64,000 nucleotides of DNA from Bacteroides caecimuris (GTDB lineage: Bacteria; Bacteroidota; Bacteroidia; Bacteroidales; Bacteroidaceae). The stretch lies in contig NZ_CP015401.2 of assembly GCF_001688725.2 (NCBI RefSeq), forward strand, positions 2,852,001-2,916,000, in the 5' to 3' direction. This document shows, in pieces, positions 25,508-34,020 of this stretch (position 1 is its first letter; the number at the start of each line of letters is the position of its first letter). Below the pieces are notes generated by a model that searched no databases, had not been told where the DNA came from, and saw only the letters and a list, made by a program, of their open reading frames with translations. The position numbers and the translations under genes were made by a program.

Positions 25508-25828
25508 CTACAAAAAAGTGAAATGCGGAAAGATATAGTGATAGAATTGAGTTACAGGGGTTTCTGTTGTACTTCCGATTATTCGTGAAGCCATCGCAAT
25601 CACTGCTGAAGCCAAATCAAGACACCGCTACGTTACTTGTCCGTAACCACGCCCGAAAGGGCGACAAACGGACACGGACAGCGAAACAAGGCGTTAAGGA
25701 TTAGTGAGTTATTGACAACTCACGCAACAAATCCGGTTACGGAAAAAGATTGCGCCGTTCCTCCCCGTTTTGCGTACCGACACCGGACTCTTCACCAACT
25801 AATTTTGAACCTAAAAAAAGTAAGGACG
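25508..25828. other. Left-end region of the integrative element, no gene
   Basis: The 320 bp before the integrase should hold the attachment site and arm-type integrase sites. I see short repeats (GTTAC, CGGACA, CAACTCACG) but no unambiguous core or inverted pair. An open frame extends upstream of the integrase Met to 25637 but lacks family similarity there. Confidence 0.35.
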
Positions 25829-27064
25829 ATGAAGAGTACATTTTCAGTAATCTACTACCTCAAACGTCAGGTAGTGAAAAAGGACGGGACAGTACCCGTC
25901 ATGGGACGCATCACGGTGGACGGCAGCCAGACACAGTTCAGTTGCAAGCTGACCGTCGATCCCAAACTGTGGGATACCAAAGGGGGACGTGTCACGGGCA
26001 GAAGCTCGGCGGCACTCGAAACGAACCGCATGCTTGACAAGATGCGTGTGCGCATTAACAAACATTATCAGGAAATCATGGAGCGTGACAACTTCGTCAC
26101 GGCGGAGAAGGTCAAGAACGCCTTTCTCGGACTGGAACACCGCTACCATACGCTGATGCAGGTGTTCCGCCAGCACAACGAGGACTACGAGAAACAGGTG
26201 GAGGCTGGCATGAAAGCCAAAGGCACGCTCCTGAAGTACAAGACCGTTTACAAGCACCTGCAAGAGTTCCTCACCATCCGCTACCGCGTGAAGGACATCG
26301 CGCTGAAAGAGCTTACGCCCGCCTTCATCTCCGACTTCGAGATGTTCCTGCGCACGGACAAGCACTGCTGCACCAACACCGTGTGGCTGTATGTCTGCCC
26401 CTTGCGGACGATGGTGTTCATCGCCATCAACAACGAGTGGCTCACACGCGACCCGTTCCGGGAGTACGAAATCAAGAAGGAGGAAACGACACGCAGTTTC
26501 CTGACGAAAGAGGAAATCCGGCTGCTGATGGAGGGCAGGCTGAAAAACGCCAAGCAGGAGCTTTACCGCGACCTCTACCTGTTCTGCGCCTTCACCGGCT
26601 TGTCGTTCGCCGACATGCGCAACCTTACGGAAGAGAACATCCATACCTACTTCGACGAACACGAGTGGATAAACATTAACCGCCAGAAGACGGGCGTGGT
26701 GTCCAATATCCGCCTGCTCGACATCGCAAAGCGCATCATCGACAAATACCGGGGGCTGTGCGGGAACGGCAGGATTTTCCCCGTTCCCCACTACAACACG
26801 TGCCTTGCCGGAATCCGTTCCGTCGCCAAGCGTTGCGGCATCACCAAGCATATCACGTGGCATCAGAGCCGCCACACGGCAGCCACGACGGTGTTCCTCT
26901 CCAACGGCGTACCCATCGAAACAGTAAGTTCCATGCTGGGACACAAAAGCATAAAGACGACGCAGATATACGCGAAAATCACCAAAGAGAAGCTCAACCA
27001 AGACATGGAGAACCTTGCGGCAAGGTTGAACGGCATCGAGGAATTTGCAGGGTGCACCATCTAA
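25829..27064 (+). CDS. int: Tyrosine recombinase integrase of the element
   Basis: I start at MKSTFSVIYYLKRQ (25829), right after AAAGTAAGGACG. The 411-aa length then fits IntDOT-type enzymes. Domains are an arm-binding domain (1-95, including GRITVDGSQTQFSCKLTVDP), a SAM-like core-binding domain (about 110-210), and a catalytic domain with CAFTGLSFADMRNL (the first catalytic Arg is replaced by Ser, as in IntDOT-group enzymes), HQSRHTAATTVFL (H-x-x-R), LGHKSIKTTQIYAKI (His and the nucleophile Tyr). It should integrate and excise the element. Confidence 0.92.
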   Translation: MKSTFSVIYYLKRQVVKKDGTVPVMGRITVDGSQTQFSCKLTVDPKLWDTKGGRVTGRSSAALETNRMLDKMRVRINKHYQEIMERDNFVTAEKVKNAFLGLEHRYHTLMQVFRQHNEDYEKQVEAGMKAKGTLLKYKTVYKHLQEFLTIRYRVKDIALKELTPAFISDFEMFLRTDKHCCTNTVWLYVCPLRTMVFIAINNEWLTRDPFREYEIKKEETTRSFLTKEEIRLLMEGRLKNAKQELYRDLYLFCAFTGLSFADMRNLTEENIHTYFDEHEWININRQKTGVVSNIRLLDIAKRIIDKYRGLCGNGRIFPVPHYNTCLAGIRSVAKRCGITKHITWHQSRHTAATTVFLSNGVPIETVSSMLGHKSIKTTQIYAKITKEKLNQDMENLAARLNGIEEFAGCTI

Positions 27065-27077
27065 AAACAGAAAAGCC

Positions 27078-27440
27078 ATGAAACGAGATATAATCATCAT
27101 AGAAGACAATACGGTCAGCGTAACCGGTAACGAGATATGGATGACAGCCACAGAAATCGCCGGGCTGTTCCACAGTGGCGTCCCGGCAGTGAACGCAGCC
27201 ATCAGAGCTGTCCGCAAGCCGGACGTGTTGAACGATTACGAGGTGTGCCGCTACATGCGGCTTGAAAACGGGCTGCATGCGGATGTTTACTCGCTTGAGA
27301 TAATCATCCCTGTCACCTTCCGGCTGAGCACATACCATGCCCATCTTTTCCGCCGCTGGCTGATGGACAAGGCACTTGCAAAAGACAAGCATACCGCCTA
27401 CATGGTATTCGTACATAGCGGAAAAGGCGGTTACTGCTGA
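27078..27440 (+). CDS. Small element-borne protein, possibly regulatory
   Basis: From the ATG at 27078 (14 bp after the integrase stop) it encodes 120 aa: MKRDIIIIEDNTVSVTGNEI, then WMTATEIAGLFHSGVPAVNAAIRAVRK, which looks like an N-terminal DNA-binding fold of the antirepressor/RhuM kind. No enzymatic motif is visible. Its position behind int is common in Bacteroides integrative elements, so a role in control of integration is plausible but unproven. A strong hairpin terminator follows. Confidence 0.7.
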   Translation: MKRDIIIIEDNTVSVTGNEIWMTATEIAGLFHSGVPAVNAAIRAVRKPDVLNDYEVCRYMRLENGLHADVYSLEIIIPVTFRLSTYHAHLFRRWLMDKALAKDKHTAYMVFVHSGKGGYC

Positions 27441-27461
27441 AAAGACGATGAAAATCAATTA

Positions 27462-27491
27462 AAAACGGACAACCATCAAGCTGTCCGTTTT
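27462..27491. terminator. Bidirectional terminator
   Basis: AAAACGGACA (27462-27471) and TGTCCGTTTT (27482-27491) form a 10-bp stem with A and T runs on either side. It separates the gene at 27078-27440 from the convergent DUF2971 gene. Confidence 0.85.
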
Positions 27492-27547
27492 AACTTTAAG
27501 ATAGTCAATTTGGAATATACAAATTATGTGCTAAAGAATATGAGGTA

Positions 27548-28561
27548 TCAAAATTGAGATGGCTTATATAACATCTCATACTTTAACGAGCCACAATCAA
27601 TGTACATATCATATTCCGCAATTCCTTTTTCTTGTGCTATATAATGCAAAATTTTCTTGTGGATGTTTGAAATTCTCTCTCCATAATAGATTGCTTTAGG
27701 AACAATTTTCAGGCTTGTTGCACGAGAATGTGCGGCAGGTTGTTTCTCTGAATGAATAATACGCCATTCATTTTCATATTCCCACTGTGTGGATTTGTGA
27801 ATAGCCATTTTCAAATGCGATAGTGAATCTATATTTTTAACATCCAGCCCCAAGCTCTTTGCTATATACCATTGAATAAAGCTATTTGCATCAAAACGGT
27901 TATTATCATATATAACAGGCAAGATACAACAATTCATTTCTCTTTGTTCTAATAAGAACCTTAAATCATATTCCAATGCAAACCCTTCATGATTTTGGGC
28001 ATAGTGACTCCACATTATAACAGAATCTATGCTTTCACTTAAACATGCTATTGTAGATACGACCTTTAATGTATCCCCCATTTTTAATAGGATTTCTTTC
28101 AATATGTTTTCCATTGCAACACTAAAAAGAGCTAATGTCAATGGATTTATGCCGTTACACGATATTACCTGTTTTTTTAAACCTGCCAAATTGTTTCTTC
28201 CGAAAAATTGGATTACACTTGGAGGAAAATCGAAATCTTTAGTTTCAAGTATCTGTTTGAATTGTTCAAGAAATTCTTCTGTACAACAAGCTCTCATTTG
28301 CTCTTGAATATTATCCAAACTATAATAAACAAGAGTGTCATAGGGGTCATTAAACTTATCAGCAGTAACAGCATAAACCAGATCCTTGTCAAAAGCATCA
28401 AGGTTTAATGTTGAACAACTCCTATATCTATACAGTTTTTGTGGTAACATTGACATCAATGCAGCACTTATAGGATAGATTCGGGATTTTATGTCCTCTT
28501 GCTCAATTCCTTCAGGAATTATTGTGGATTCTAACAATTTTGCAAATTCACTCCGAAGCAT
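27548..28561 (-). CDS. DUF2971 family protein (cargo)
   Basis: This 337-aa soluble protein shows DUF2971 features: PQKLYRYRSCSTLNLDAF, then the conserved ADKFNDPYDTLVYY (about 85-98), a central VIMWSHYAQNHEGFALEYDL (about 180-200) and a late WEYENEWRIIHSE. The function is unknown; the family is frequent among accessory genes. Its base composition is AT-rich, unlike the GC-rich element genes on both sides, so it was probably acquired as cargo. It is convergent with the integrase operon. Confidence 0.85.
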   Translation of the reverse strand: MLRSEFAKLLESTIIPEGIEQEDIKSRIYPISAALMSMLPQKLYRYRSCSTLNLDAFDKDLVYAVTADKFNDPYDTLVYYSLDNIQEQMRACCTEEFLEQFKQILETKDFDFPPSVIQFFGRNNLAGLKKQVISCNGINPLTLALFSVAMENILKEILLKMGDTLKVVSTIACLSESIDSVIMWSHYAQNHEGFALEYDLRFLLEQREMNCCILPVIYDNNRFDANSFIQWYIAKSLGLDVKNIDSLSHLKMAIHKSTQWEYENEWRIIHSEKQPAAHSRATSLKIVPKAIYYGERISNIHKKILHYIAQEKGIAEYDMYIDCGSLKYEMLYKPSQF

Positions 28562-28618
28562 AATGGTATTTCATTTTTAACTACAAAGGTACGCATTTTA
28601 TTCCGGAATGCCAGAACA

Positions 28619-28927
28619 TTATTCCAGCGGCTTGCGGTAGTTCACCTCTAATAGCTCACGCAACCCTGATTCGGGGTAAAGCACCTTTCCACCCAAAAGG
28701 ATAAAGGGCAGCACCCTGTTGTTGCGGTACTCCTGCAAGGTGCGGCGGCTGACACGGAGCAGTTCCGCCACCTCCCTGTCCGTCAGGTAACGCTCCCCGT
28801 CCAACGGCGGACGGTAACTTTCCAGAAAGGCGGAGAGCCATTTCGAGCCTTTGCGCATGTTCTGCACAAGGGTGGCAAGCGGCTCGTTCTCCATTGTAAA
28901 CACTTCATTGTTCTCGTTCATCATCAT
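28619..28927 (-). CDS. Helix-turn-helix (excisionase-like) protein
   Basis: This 102-aa protein has a MerR/excisionase-type HTH at about 47-95: YLTDREVAELLRVSRRTLQE, then YRNNRVLPFILLGGKVLYPE. Helix 17-type domains like this are typical of Bacteroides integrative elements, where they act as recombination directionality factors or regulators. It precedes the DUF2971 gene by 58 bp and follows another HTH gene. Confidence 0.82.
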   Translation of the reverse strand: MMMNENNEVFTMENEPLATLVQNMRKGSKWLSAFLESYRPPLDGERYLTDREVAELLRVSRRTLQEYRNNRVLPFILLGGKVLYPESGLRELLEVNYRKPLE

Positions 28928-28957
28928 TTCGGATTCAGTGGGAATATAAAAATCAAA

Positions 28958-29251
28958 TCATTTTCCGCCGGGATAGAGCGTGCCGACAAGCGGAATGAGC
29001 CTTTTGACCTCCTCCGGCTTGTAATAGAACCTGCGGTTAATCTGCGAGTAGCCGATAAGCCGCCTGTCACGCAAGGTTTGCAACGTGCGCGGGCTGATCC
29101 TCAACTGCCCGCAGACCTCCTCGCCCGTGAGCCACCTTTCCATCCGCCCGCCGTCGCTCCTGCGCCTCAGGGCGGCTACCTTCTCCGCGAGGGCGTTGAA
29201 GGACGCCACCATCATCTCGAAGGTCTTTTTCTCGATAGATACTATTTCCAT
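28958..29251 (-). CDS. Helix-turn-helix protein of the element
   Basis: I start it at MEIVSIEKKTFEMMVASFNA (29251), giving 97 aa. The long open frame upstream is antisense to the gene at 29460. It has a coiled N-terminal helix, then WLTGEEVCGQLRISPRTLQT and LRDRRLIGYSQINRRFYYKP, the same HTH design as its neighbour. It is divergent from the operon at 29460, so the 208-bp gap between them should hold both promoters. Confidence 0.8.
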   Translation of the reverse strand: MEIVSIEKKTFEMMVASFNALAEKVAALRRRSDGGRMERWLTGEEVCGQLRISPRTLQTLRDRRLIGYSQINRRFYYKPEEVKRLIPLVGTLYPGGK

Positions 29252-29459
29252 AAGCAAAACATTTCTGAGTTTGCCGCAAAGGTAACGAAGCCGCCATGAA
29301 CACGAGCCGTTTTCCGCTAAAAGGCAGCTTGTTGCGCCGTCTGTCCGGGTTACGGAGCCATTATCCGTAAAAATCTTACGTGAGCCACGTAGTGAGCTGT
29401 TAAAGCCCCTTTGGTTTATTGCCGAATTTTGCCGCAGAAACCAAAAGAAAGGACTGAAT

Positions 29460-29816
29460 ATGAAAGTGATAACGATGGAAAGTTCCGCCTTCACCGCATT
29501 GACGGAACAGATAGCCGAGATAGCGGCACACGTGCGTGCCGTTTCCGGCGGTAGGAAGGAAGAAGCTCCCGACAGGCTGCTCACCACCCGCGAAGCGGCG
29601 CACCTGCTGAACGTGAGTTGCCGCACCCTCCAGCGCATGCGCAGCGAACAGCGCATCGCCTATGTCGTGCTGCGCGGCAAGTGCCGCTACCGGCAGTCGG
29701 AAATCGACCGCCTGCTCGAAGACAGCACCGTCACGGGAGATGCCGCGACACCGGAACAGATGAAACGCAACCACACGCTGCGCACGGGCGGCAAACCCAA
29801 AGGAAGGAGGACGTAG
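29460..29816 (+). CDS. HTH protein, first gene of the CTnDOT-like excision operon (Xis2c-like)
   Basis: This 118-aa protein has an N-terminal helix (FTALTEQIAEIAAHVRAVSG), then LLTTREAAHLLNVSCRTLQR and MRSEQRIAYVVLRGKCRYRQ, a winged excisionase HTH. By position it corresponds to xis2c of CTnDOT, needed with xis2d for excision. It ends 3 bp before the next gene. Assignment to Xis2c is from order and type, not from a checked alignment. Confidence 0.78.
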   Translation: MKVITMESSAFTALTEQIAEIAAHVRAVSGGRKEEAPDRLLTTREAAHLLNVSCRTLQRMRSEQRIAYVVLRGKCRYRQSEIDRLLEDSTVTGDAATPEQMKRNHTLRTGGKPKGRRT

Positions 29817-29819
29817 GAC

Positions 29820-30170
29820 ATGGAACTGCTTACCCGCAACAATTTCGAGAACTGGATGCAGAAGGTGATGGAACGGCTCGACCGTCAGGACGAGATGCTG
29901 CTATCCATGCAGCCGTCCGGCAAAGCCCCGAACCCGATGGACGGGATCAGGCTTTTCGACAACCAAGACCTGTGCATGCTGCTCCAGATCAGCAAGCGCA
30001 CCCTGCAACGCTACCGCAGCATCGGCGCGCTGCCCTACAAGACGCTCGGCAAAAAGACCTATTACAGCGAGGCGGACGTGCTGACGTTCCTCTCCGAACA
30101 TGTAAAGGACTTCCGCAAGGAAGACACAGCCTTCTACAAGGCTCGTATCCATAATTTCTTTCAAAAATAA
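29820..30170 (+). CDS. HTH protein, second gene of the excision operon (Xis2d-like)
   Basis: This 116-aa protein has a helical N-terminus (NNFENWMQKVMERLDRQDEM), then LFDNQDLCMLLQISKRTLQR and YRSIGALPYKTLGKKTYYSE, again a winged HTH. Position and size fit Xis2d of CTnDOT-type elements. It starts 3 bp after the previous stop and lies 19 bp before the orf3-like gene. Confidence 0.78.
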   Translation: MELLTRNNFENWMQKVMERLDRQDEMLLSMQPSGKAPNPMDGIRLFDNQDLCMLLQISKRTLQRYRSIGALPYKTLGKKTYYSEADVLTFLSEHVKDFRKEDTAFYKARIHNFFQK

Positions 30171-30189
30171 CCATTAAAACATTTTTCAG

Positions 30190-31770
30190 ATGGCAAAGAA
30201 AAAAGACGAAAAGGACGTGCTGGTTGTCCGTGACGAGAAGACGGGCGAAATCAGCGTGGTAGCCGGGCTGAACGCCGACGGCTCCCCCAAGCGCATCCCC
30301 GCGAAAGCGGAGAACGCGCAGAGTTTCCTGCAATTCGACCGGCACGGCAACGTGCTGGACAACTTTTTCAAGAACTTCTTCCGGCAGTGCAAGGAACCCA
30401 GCCGCTTCGGTTTCTACCGTGTCGCGGCGGACCAAGCCGACAAGCTATTGGAGATTATCAAGGACTTGCTGAAAGACCCCGACGGCAACAAGGAGATGCT
30501 TGCTCCCCACAAGGTGGACACCTCCGGCTACGAAAAGAAAATACAGGAGGAGCAGTCCGCCGAAAAGCAGGAACAACCGGAACAGAAACAAGATGACGAA
30601 CCTAAAAAACAGGAAGAAATGGAACAGAAAAACGAACAGAATCAGGAAAGCCCGCAGCAGACGCAGGGCAACCGGGGCTACCAGCCTATCGACGAGAGCA
30701 AGATCAACTGGCAGGAGTTGGAGGAGAAATGGGGCGTAAAGCGCGACGACCTTGAAAAGTCGGGCGACCTTAACAGGATGCTCAACTACGGCAAGTCCGA
30801 CTTGGTGAGGGTGTCGCCCAATTTCGGCGGAGAGGCTTTCGAGCTGGACGCCCGCCTCTCCTTCAAGAAGGACGGCGAGGGCAACGTCAGCCTTGTGCCG
30901 CACTTCATCCGCAAGGAGCAGAAGCTCAACGAGTACAAGGAACACAAGTTCTCCGACGACGACCGGAAGAACCTACGCGAAACGGGCAACCTCGGCAGGG
31001 TCGTGGACCTCGTGGACAGGGAAACGGGCGAGATCATCCCCTCGTTCGTCAGCATCGACCGCAAGACGAACGAAATCACGGATGTCCCGGCAAACAAGGT
31101 GCGCATACCGGAACGCATCGGCAAGACGGAAATCACCAAGCAGGAGCAGGACATGCTGCGTGCCGGGCTGCCCGTGCGCGACAAGCTCATCGAGCGCAAG
31201 GACGGCAGGAAGTTCGTCACCACCCTGCAAGTGAACGTGGAGCAGCGCGGCGTGGAGTTCGTGCCGGGAACCGGCAGATCGCCCCGTACCGCACAGACAC
31301 AGGAGAAGCAAGCGCATGGTCAGGCACAGGGCGCAGAAAACGCCACAGCCACCCGGAAGGAGCAACGCCGCAACACGTGGACGAACGCCGACGGCAGCAT
31401 CCGCCCCATCAGCAAATGGAGCGGCGTGGACTTCACCGAGCAGCAGAAAGCCGACTACGTGGCTGGCAAAGCCGTGAAATTGGAGAATGTGACCGACAAG
31501 CAGGGCTTCCACGCCACGATGTACATCAGGTTCAATCCGGAGAAGGGACGCCCGTACCGCTACGACACCAACCCCGACAACGCTCAGAAGGTCGCCCCGT
31601 CCAACGAGAGCCGCACGCAGGTGGCAGTGAACAGCGAGGGCAAGACCAACGAGGCTACCAAGAACCTGAAGGAGCCGTTGCGGAAGGGACAGACCGCCCC
31701 GAAGGACACCGCACAGCAACAGCAGCAGGAGAAGCCGCAAAAGAAAAACAATAAGGGCATGAAGATGTAA
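30190..31770 (+). CDS. DUF3945/DUF4099 protein (orf3-like) of the excision operon
   Basis: This 526-aa protein has an N-terminal DUF4099-like part (RKDEKDVLVV-type start, NFFRQCKEPSRFGFYRVAAD), a Gln/Glu-rich disordered linker (about 125-165), then DUF3945-type repeats: NWQELEEKWGVKRDDLEKSG and GRVVDLVDRETGEIIPSFVS. Its C-terminus is low-complexity. Proteins of this kind sit directly in front of the topoisomerase gene exc/topB in CTnDOT relatives. The function is unknown; a role in excision or transfer replication is assumed from context. Confidence 0.82.
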   Translation: MAKKKDEKDVLVVRDEKTGEISVVAGLNADGSPKRIPAKAENAQSFLQFDRHGNVLDNFFKNFFRQCKEPSRFGFYRVAADQADKLLEIIKDLLKDPDGNKEMLAPHKVDTSGYEKKIQEEQSAEKQEQPEQKQDDEPKKQEEMEQKNEQNQESPQQTQGNRGYQPIDESKINWQELEEKWGVKRDDLEKSGDLNRMLNYGKSDLVRVSPNFGGEAFELDARLSFKKDGEGNVSLVPHFIRKEQKLNEYKEHKFSDDDRKNLRETGNLGRVVDLVDRETGEIIPSFVSIDRKTNEITDVPANKVRIPERIGKTEITKQEQDMLRAGLPVRDKLIERKDGRKFVTTLQVNVEQRGVEFVPGTGRSPRTAQTQEKQAHGQAQGAENATATRKEQRRNTWTNADGSIRPISKWSGVDFTEQQKADYVAGKAVKLENVTDKQGFHATMYIRFNPEKGRPYRYDTNPDNAQKVAPSNESRTQVAVNSEGKTNEATKNLKEPLRKGQTAPKDTAQQQQQEKPQKKNNKGMKM

Positions 31771-31829
31771 TCCGGTGTCCGCCACTAAATCCGAAGTAAC
31801 ATTTGTAAAATTCAAAACGACAGAAAAAT

Positions 31830-31853
31830 ATGAAGACAATCATTGCAGAGAAG
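31830..31853 (+). pseudogene. topB: First eight codons of topB/exc (DNA topoisomerase III)
   Basis: ATG at 31830 reads MKTIIAEK, the standard start of Bacteroides topoisomerase III, where the next residues should be PSVAREI. Instead the sequence passes into the recombinase-trio element. The DNA beyond the element (35420 on) does not resume topB, so the rest of the gene was lost as well. Confidence 0.75.
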
Positions 31854-31982
31854 TTATCACAAGTTATGATAACTTTTCTTATCATAAGTAAATTATTATC
31901 CAAAGCTCTTATTTTTTGTTAGTCTGTATATCAGCTAATTAAATACATTACTTTATATTACAGCTTTGGATAATAATCATCT

Positions 31983-33008
31983 TCATTTAGATAGATTCCT
32001 TAGCCATATCTTAAGTTCTTGGTCTTTTTCCCATGAACGTTCTGTTATATCGTTTGGTATCATATTAACATAAGCTGATTCCAAAGCCTCTCTTTTTTGT
32101 TTAGAATCAGCCCGAGCATATATTTCAGTAGTTTGTATAGATACATGTCCTAAAATATCACGAATATAGACCAAATTTACACCAGCTTGTAACAAGTGCA
32201 TAGCTTTACTGTGCCGTAAAGTATGCGGGCTTATTTTTTCCGGTATAAGTTCCGGATTTTGTATTCGGGCGTGATTAATATAATTGTTCAAGATATAAGA
32301 TATGCCAGAGTTTGTCAGCTTTCTGCCACAACTGTTAAAGAAAAGAGGTCTTTGATTAAAACCGGACAGGTCTAAACGATTTTCTTCCATATAACTGCGT
32401 AGTAAATTCACTTGTTCGTCTTGTAAAGGGACAATTCTTTTTTTGCGTCCTTTACCAAATAAGGTGACATGACAAGGCTTTTCCAATTTCAAAGATGCGG
32501 GTGTCAAGTCTATTAATTCTTGTACTCTGGCTCCACTATCATAGAGTAGGGATATCAAAGCTAAATCCCGCCGTCCTTTTTTCGTGTTGATTGGTATTTG
32601 TGCCAATAAAAGCCTAATACCATCTATGCTGAGATAATTGACACTTCTTTTTTCATGTGTTTTTACCTTGATGGATAATATCTCTTGCCATTGTTCCAGA
32701 TGCTTTACATCCTCATATTGCATATACGTACAAAAAGAACGTAATGCCGCCAATCTTTGATTTCTTGTCGCGTTACTCGATTTTTTCGTGTCTTGTAACC
32801 AATCAAGGAAGTTTAAAACCATTTTTCTGGTAATATGTTCCAATCTAAGATTATCAGCCTTTATGTTTACCTGTTCGTCCAGAAAGTTTAACAGCAAGCT
32901 AAATGATTCGCTGTATGACCGTATGGTATTAGGGCTTACGCCCTTTTCTCCGATAAGGTACTCTGTGAAAAAGGACGTTAAATGCTTTGCAGAATCTGTT
33001 GTTCTCAT
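31983..33008 (-). CDS. Tyrosine recombinase, third of the trio
   Basis: This 341-aa protein has a SAM-like DNA-binding domain at about 10-105 (FTEYLIGEKGVSPNTIRSYS). The catalytic domain has LYDSGARVQELIDLTPASL (Arg I), HTLRHSKAMHLLQAG (H-x-x-R), LGHVSIQTTEIYARAD (His and nucleophile Tyr). All catalytic residues are present. It starts 4 bp after the middle gene's stop. Confidence 0.93.
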   Translation of the reverse strand: MRTTDSAKHLTSFFTEYLIGEKGVSPNTIRSYSESFSLLLNFLDEQVNIKADNLRLEHITRKMVLNFLDWLQDTKKSSNATRNQRLAALRSFCTYMQYEDVKHLEQWQEILSIKVKTHEKRSVNYLSIDGIRLLLAQIPINTKKGRRDLALISLLYDSGARVQELIDLTPASLKLEKPCHVTLFGKGRKKRIVPLQDEQVNLLRSYMEENRLDLSGFNQRPLFFNSCGRKLTNSGISYILNNYINHARIQNPELIPEKISPHTLRHSKAMHLLQAGVNLVYIRDILGHVSIQTTEIYARADSKQKREALESAYVNMIPNDITERSWEKDQELKIWLRNLSK

Positions 33009-33012
33009 AAGC

Positions 33013-34020
33013 CTATATGTTTGAATCTGTTATTACGTTCATTTCAGGATATACAAACCGTGTTATGGTAGTTTGTTTCAATAGAATATCGGGAAACATG
33101 TCTTGTGTCAGGCGCACGTAGGTTTCAGTCCCTTTCAACGTCTTATGCCCCAAGAAGACCGACAAAAGGGGAAGCGCACAATATATGTCCATTCCTTCTT
33201 GCACCATCTTTGCAAGGGAATGGACGGCAAAAGTATGTCTGAGACTATGTATGCAGGCTCCTCCGGAACGGTTGCTCGAACAGGGTATATTGCATTTTTC
33301 CAACACTTTCTTAAAACCGCCCAAGACAGTGCAAGAAGATAACGGTCGTCCTGATGGAGATATTAACAGGAACTTGTCCGGGGCATCAACATCTGGCAAG
33401 GGCATCTTATTGCGATATTCCAAATACTGTTGTAGAACCTTGGACAGGGAGCCACTTAAAGGAATAAGCCTTTCCATCTTGTTCTTTGTCTTCCGAACAA
33501 TGATGCAATTCCTTCTCAAATCAACATCCCGATTCCTAATGGATATGGCTTCTCCGATTCTAATCCCTGTAGCATATAAGATTCTATATAAAGTAGGTAA
33601 TGCAAAAAGATTACAATATATATTATGACTATACATCCTTTGCTTGTCACAGGTTTCAAATATATCCTGTATCTGTCCACGAGTAAACACATAAGGAGTA
33701 AAATCCGAATATTCCTTCTTTGGTAACTTGGGTATATAGCATTCTTTTCCTATGTGGCATAAGTATAGGCAAAACTGCCGGAACATGGACACCTTGTCAT
33801 AGAGGGTTTTCTTTTTGTCATGTATGCGGGTGCACTTCCATGCATCAATCATGCTTTTAGTTATGAACACATCCCTGATGTTGCTATTAACGAAGAACTT
33901 GTCAAACTCCAAGAGCATCCACTTTATCCGTCCAATGTCGGAAACTTGACTCTCTTTCATCGCAAGAAAATCCTTAAAATAAGGAGCGAACACGCTTTGA
34001 TATATGAATTGTTCAGACAT
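33013..34020 (-). CDS. Tyrosine recombinase, second of the trio
   Basis: I use the start MSEQFIYQSVFAPYF at 34020, which overlaps the first gene's stop by 8 bp (ATGTCTGA), a coupling arrangement. The longer frame to 34080 would overlap by 68 bp. The product is 335 aa with catalytic ATGIRIGEAISIRNRDVD (Arg I), HSLRHTFAVHSLA (H-x-x-R), LGHKTLKGTETYVRL (His, Tyr). A FemX-free, recombinase-only protein with no accessory domains. Confidence 0.9.
   Translation of the reverse strand: MSEQFIYQSVFAPYFKDFLAMKESQVSDIGRIKWMLLEFDKFFVNSNIRDVFITKSMIDAWKCTRIHDKKKTLYDKVSMFRQFCLYLCHIGKECYIPKLPKKEYSDFTPYVFTRGQIQDIFETCDKQRMYSHNIYCNLFALPTLYRILYATGIRIGEAISIRNRDVDLRRNCIIVRKTKNKMERLIPLSGSLSKVLQQYLEYRNKMPLPDVDAPDKFLLISPSGRPLSSCTVLGGFKKVLEKCNIPCSSNRSGGACIHSLRHTFAVHSLAKMVQEGMDIYCALPLLSVFLGHKTLKGTETYVRLTQDMFPDILLKQTTITRFVYPEMNVITDSNI

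Noticed and set aside
25844..27217. 457-codon minus-strand frame antisense to the integrase
   Set aside because: Shadow of the GC-rich integrase gene with no domain similarity.
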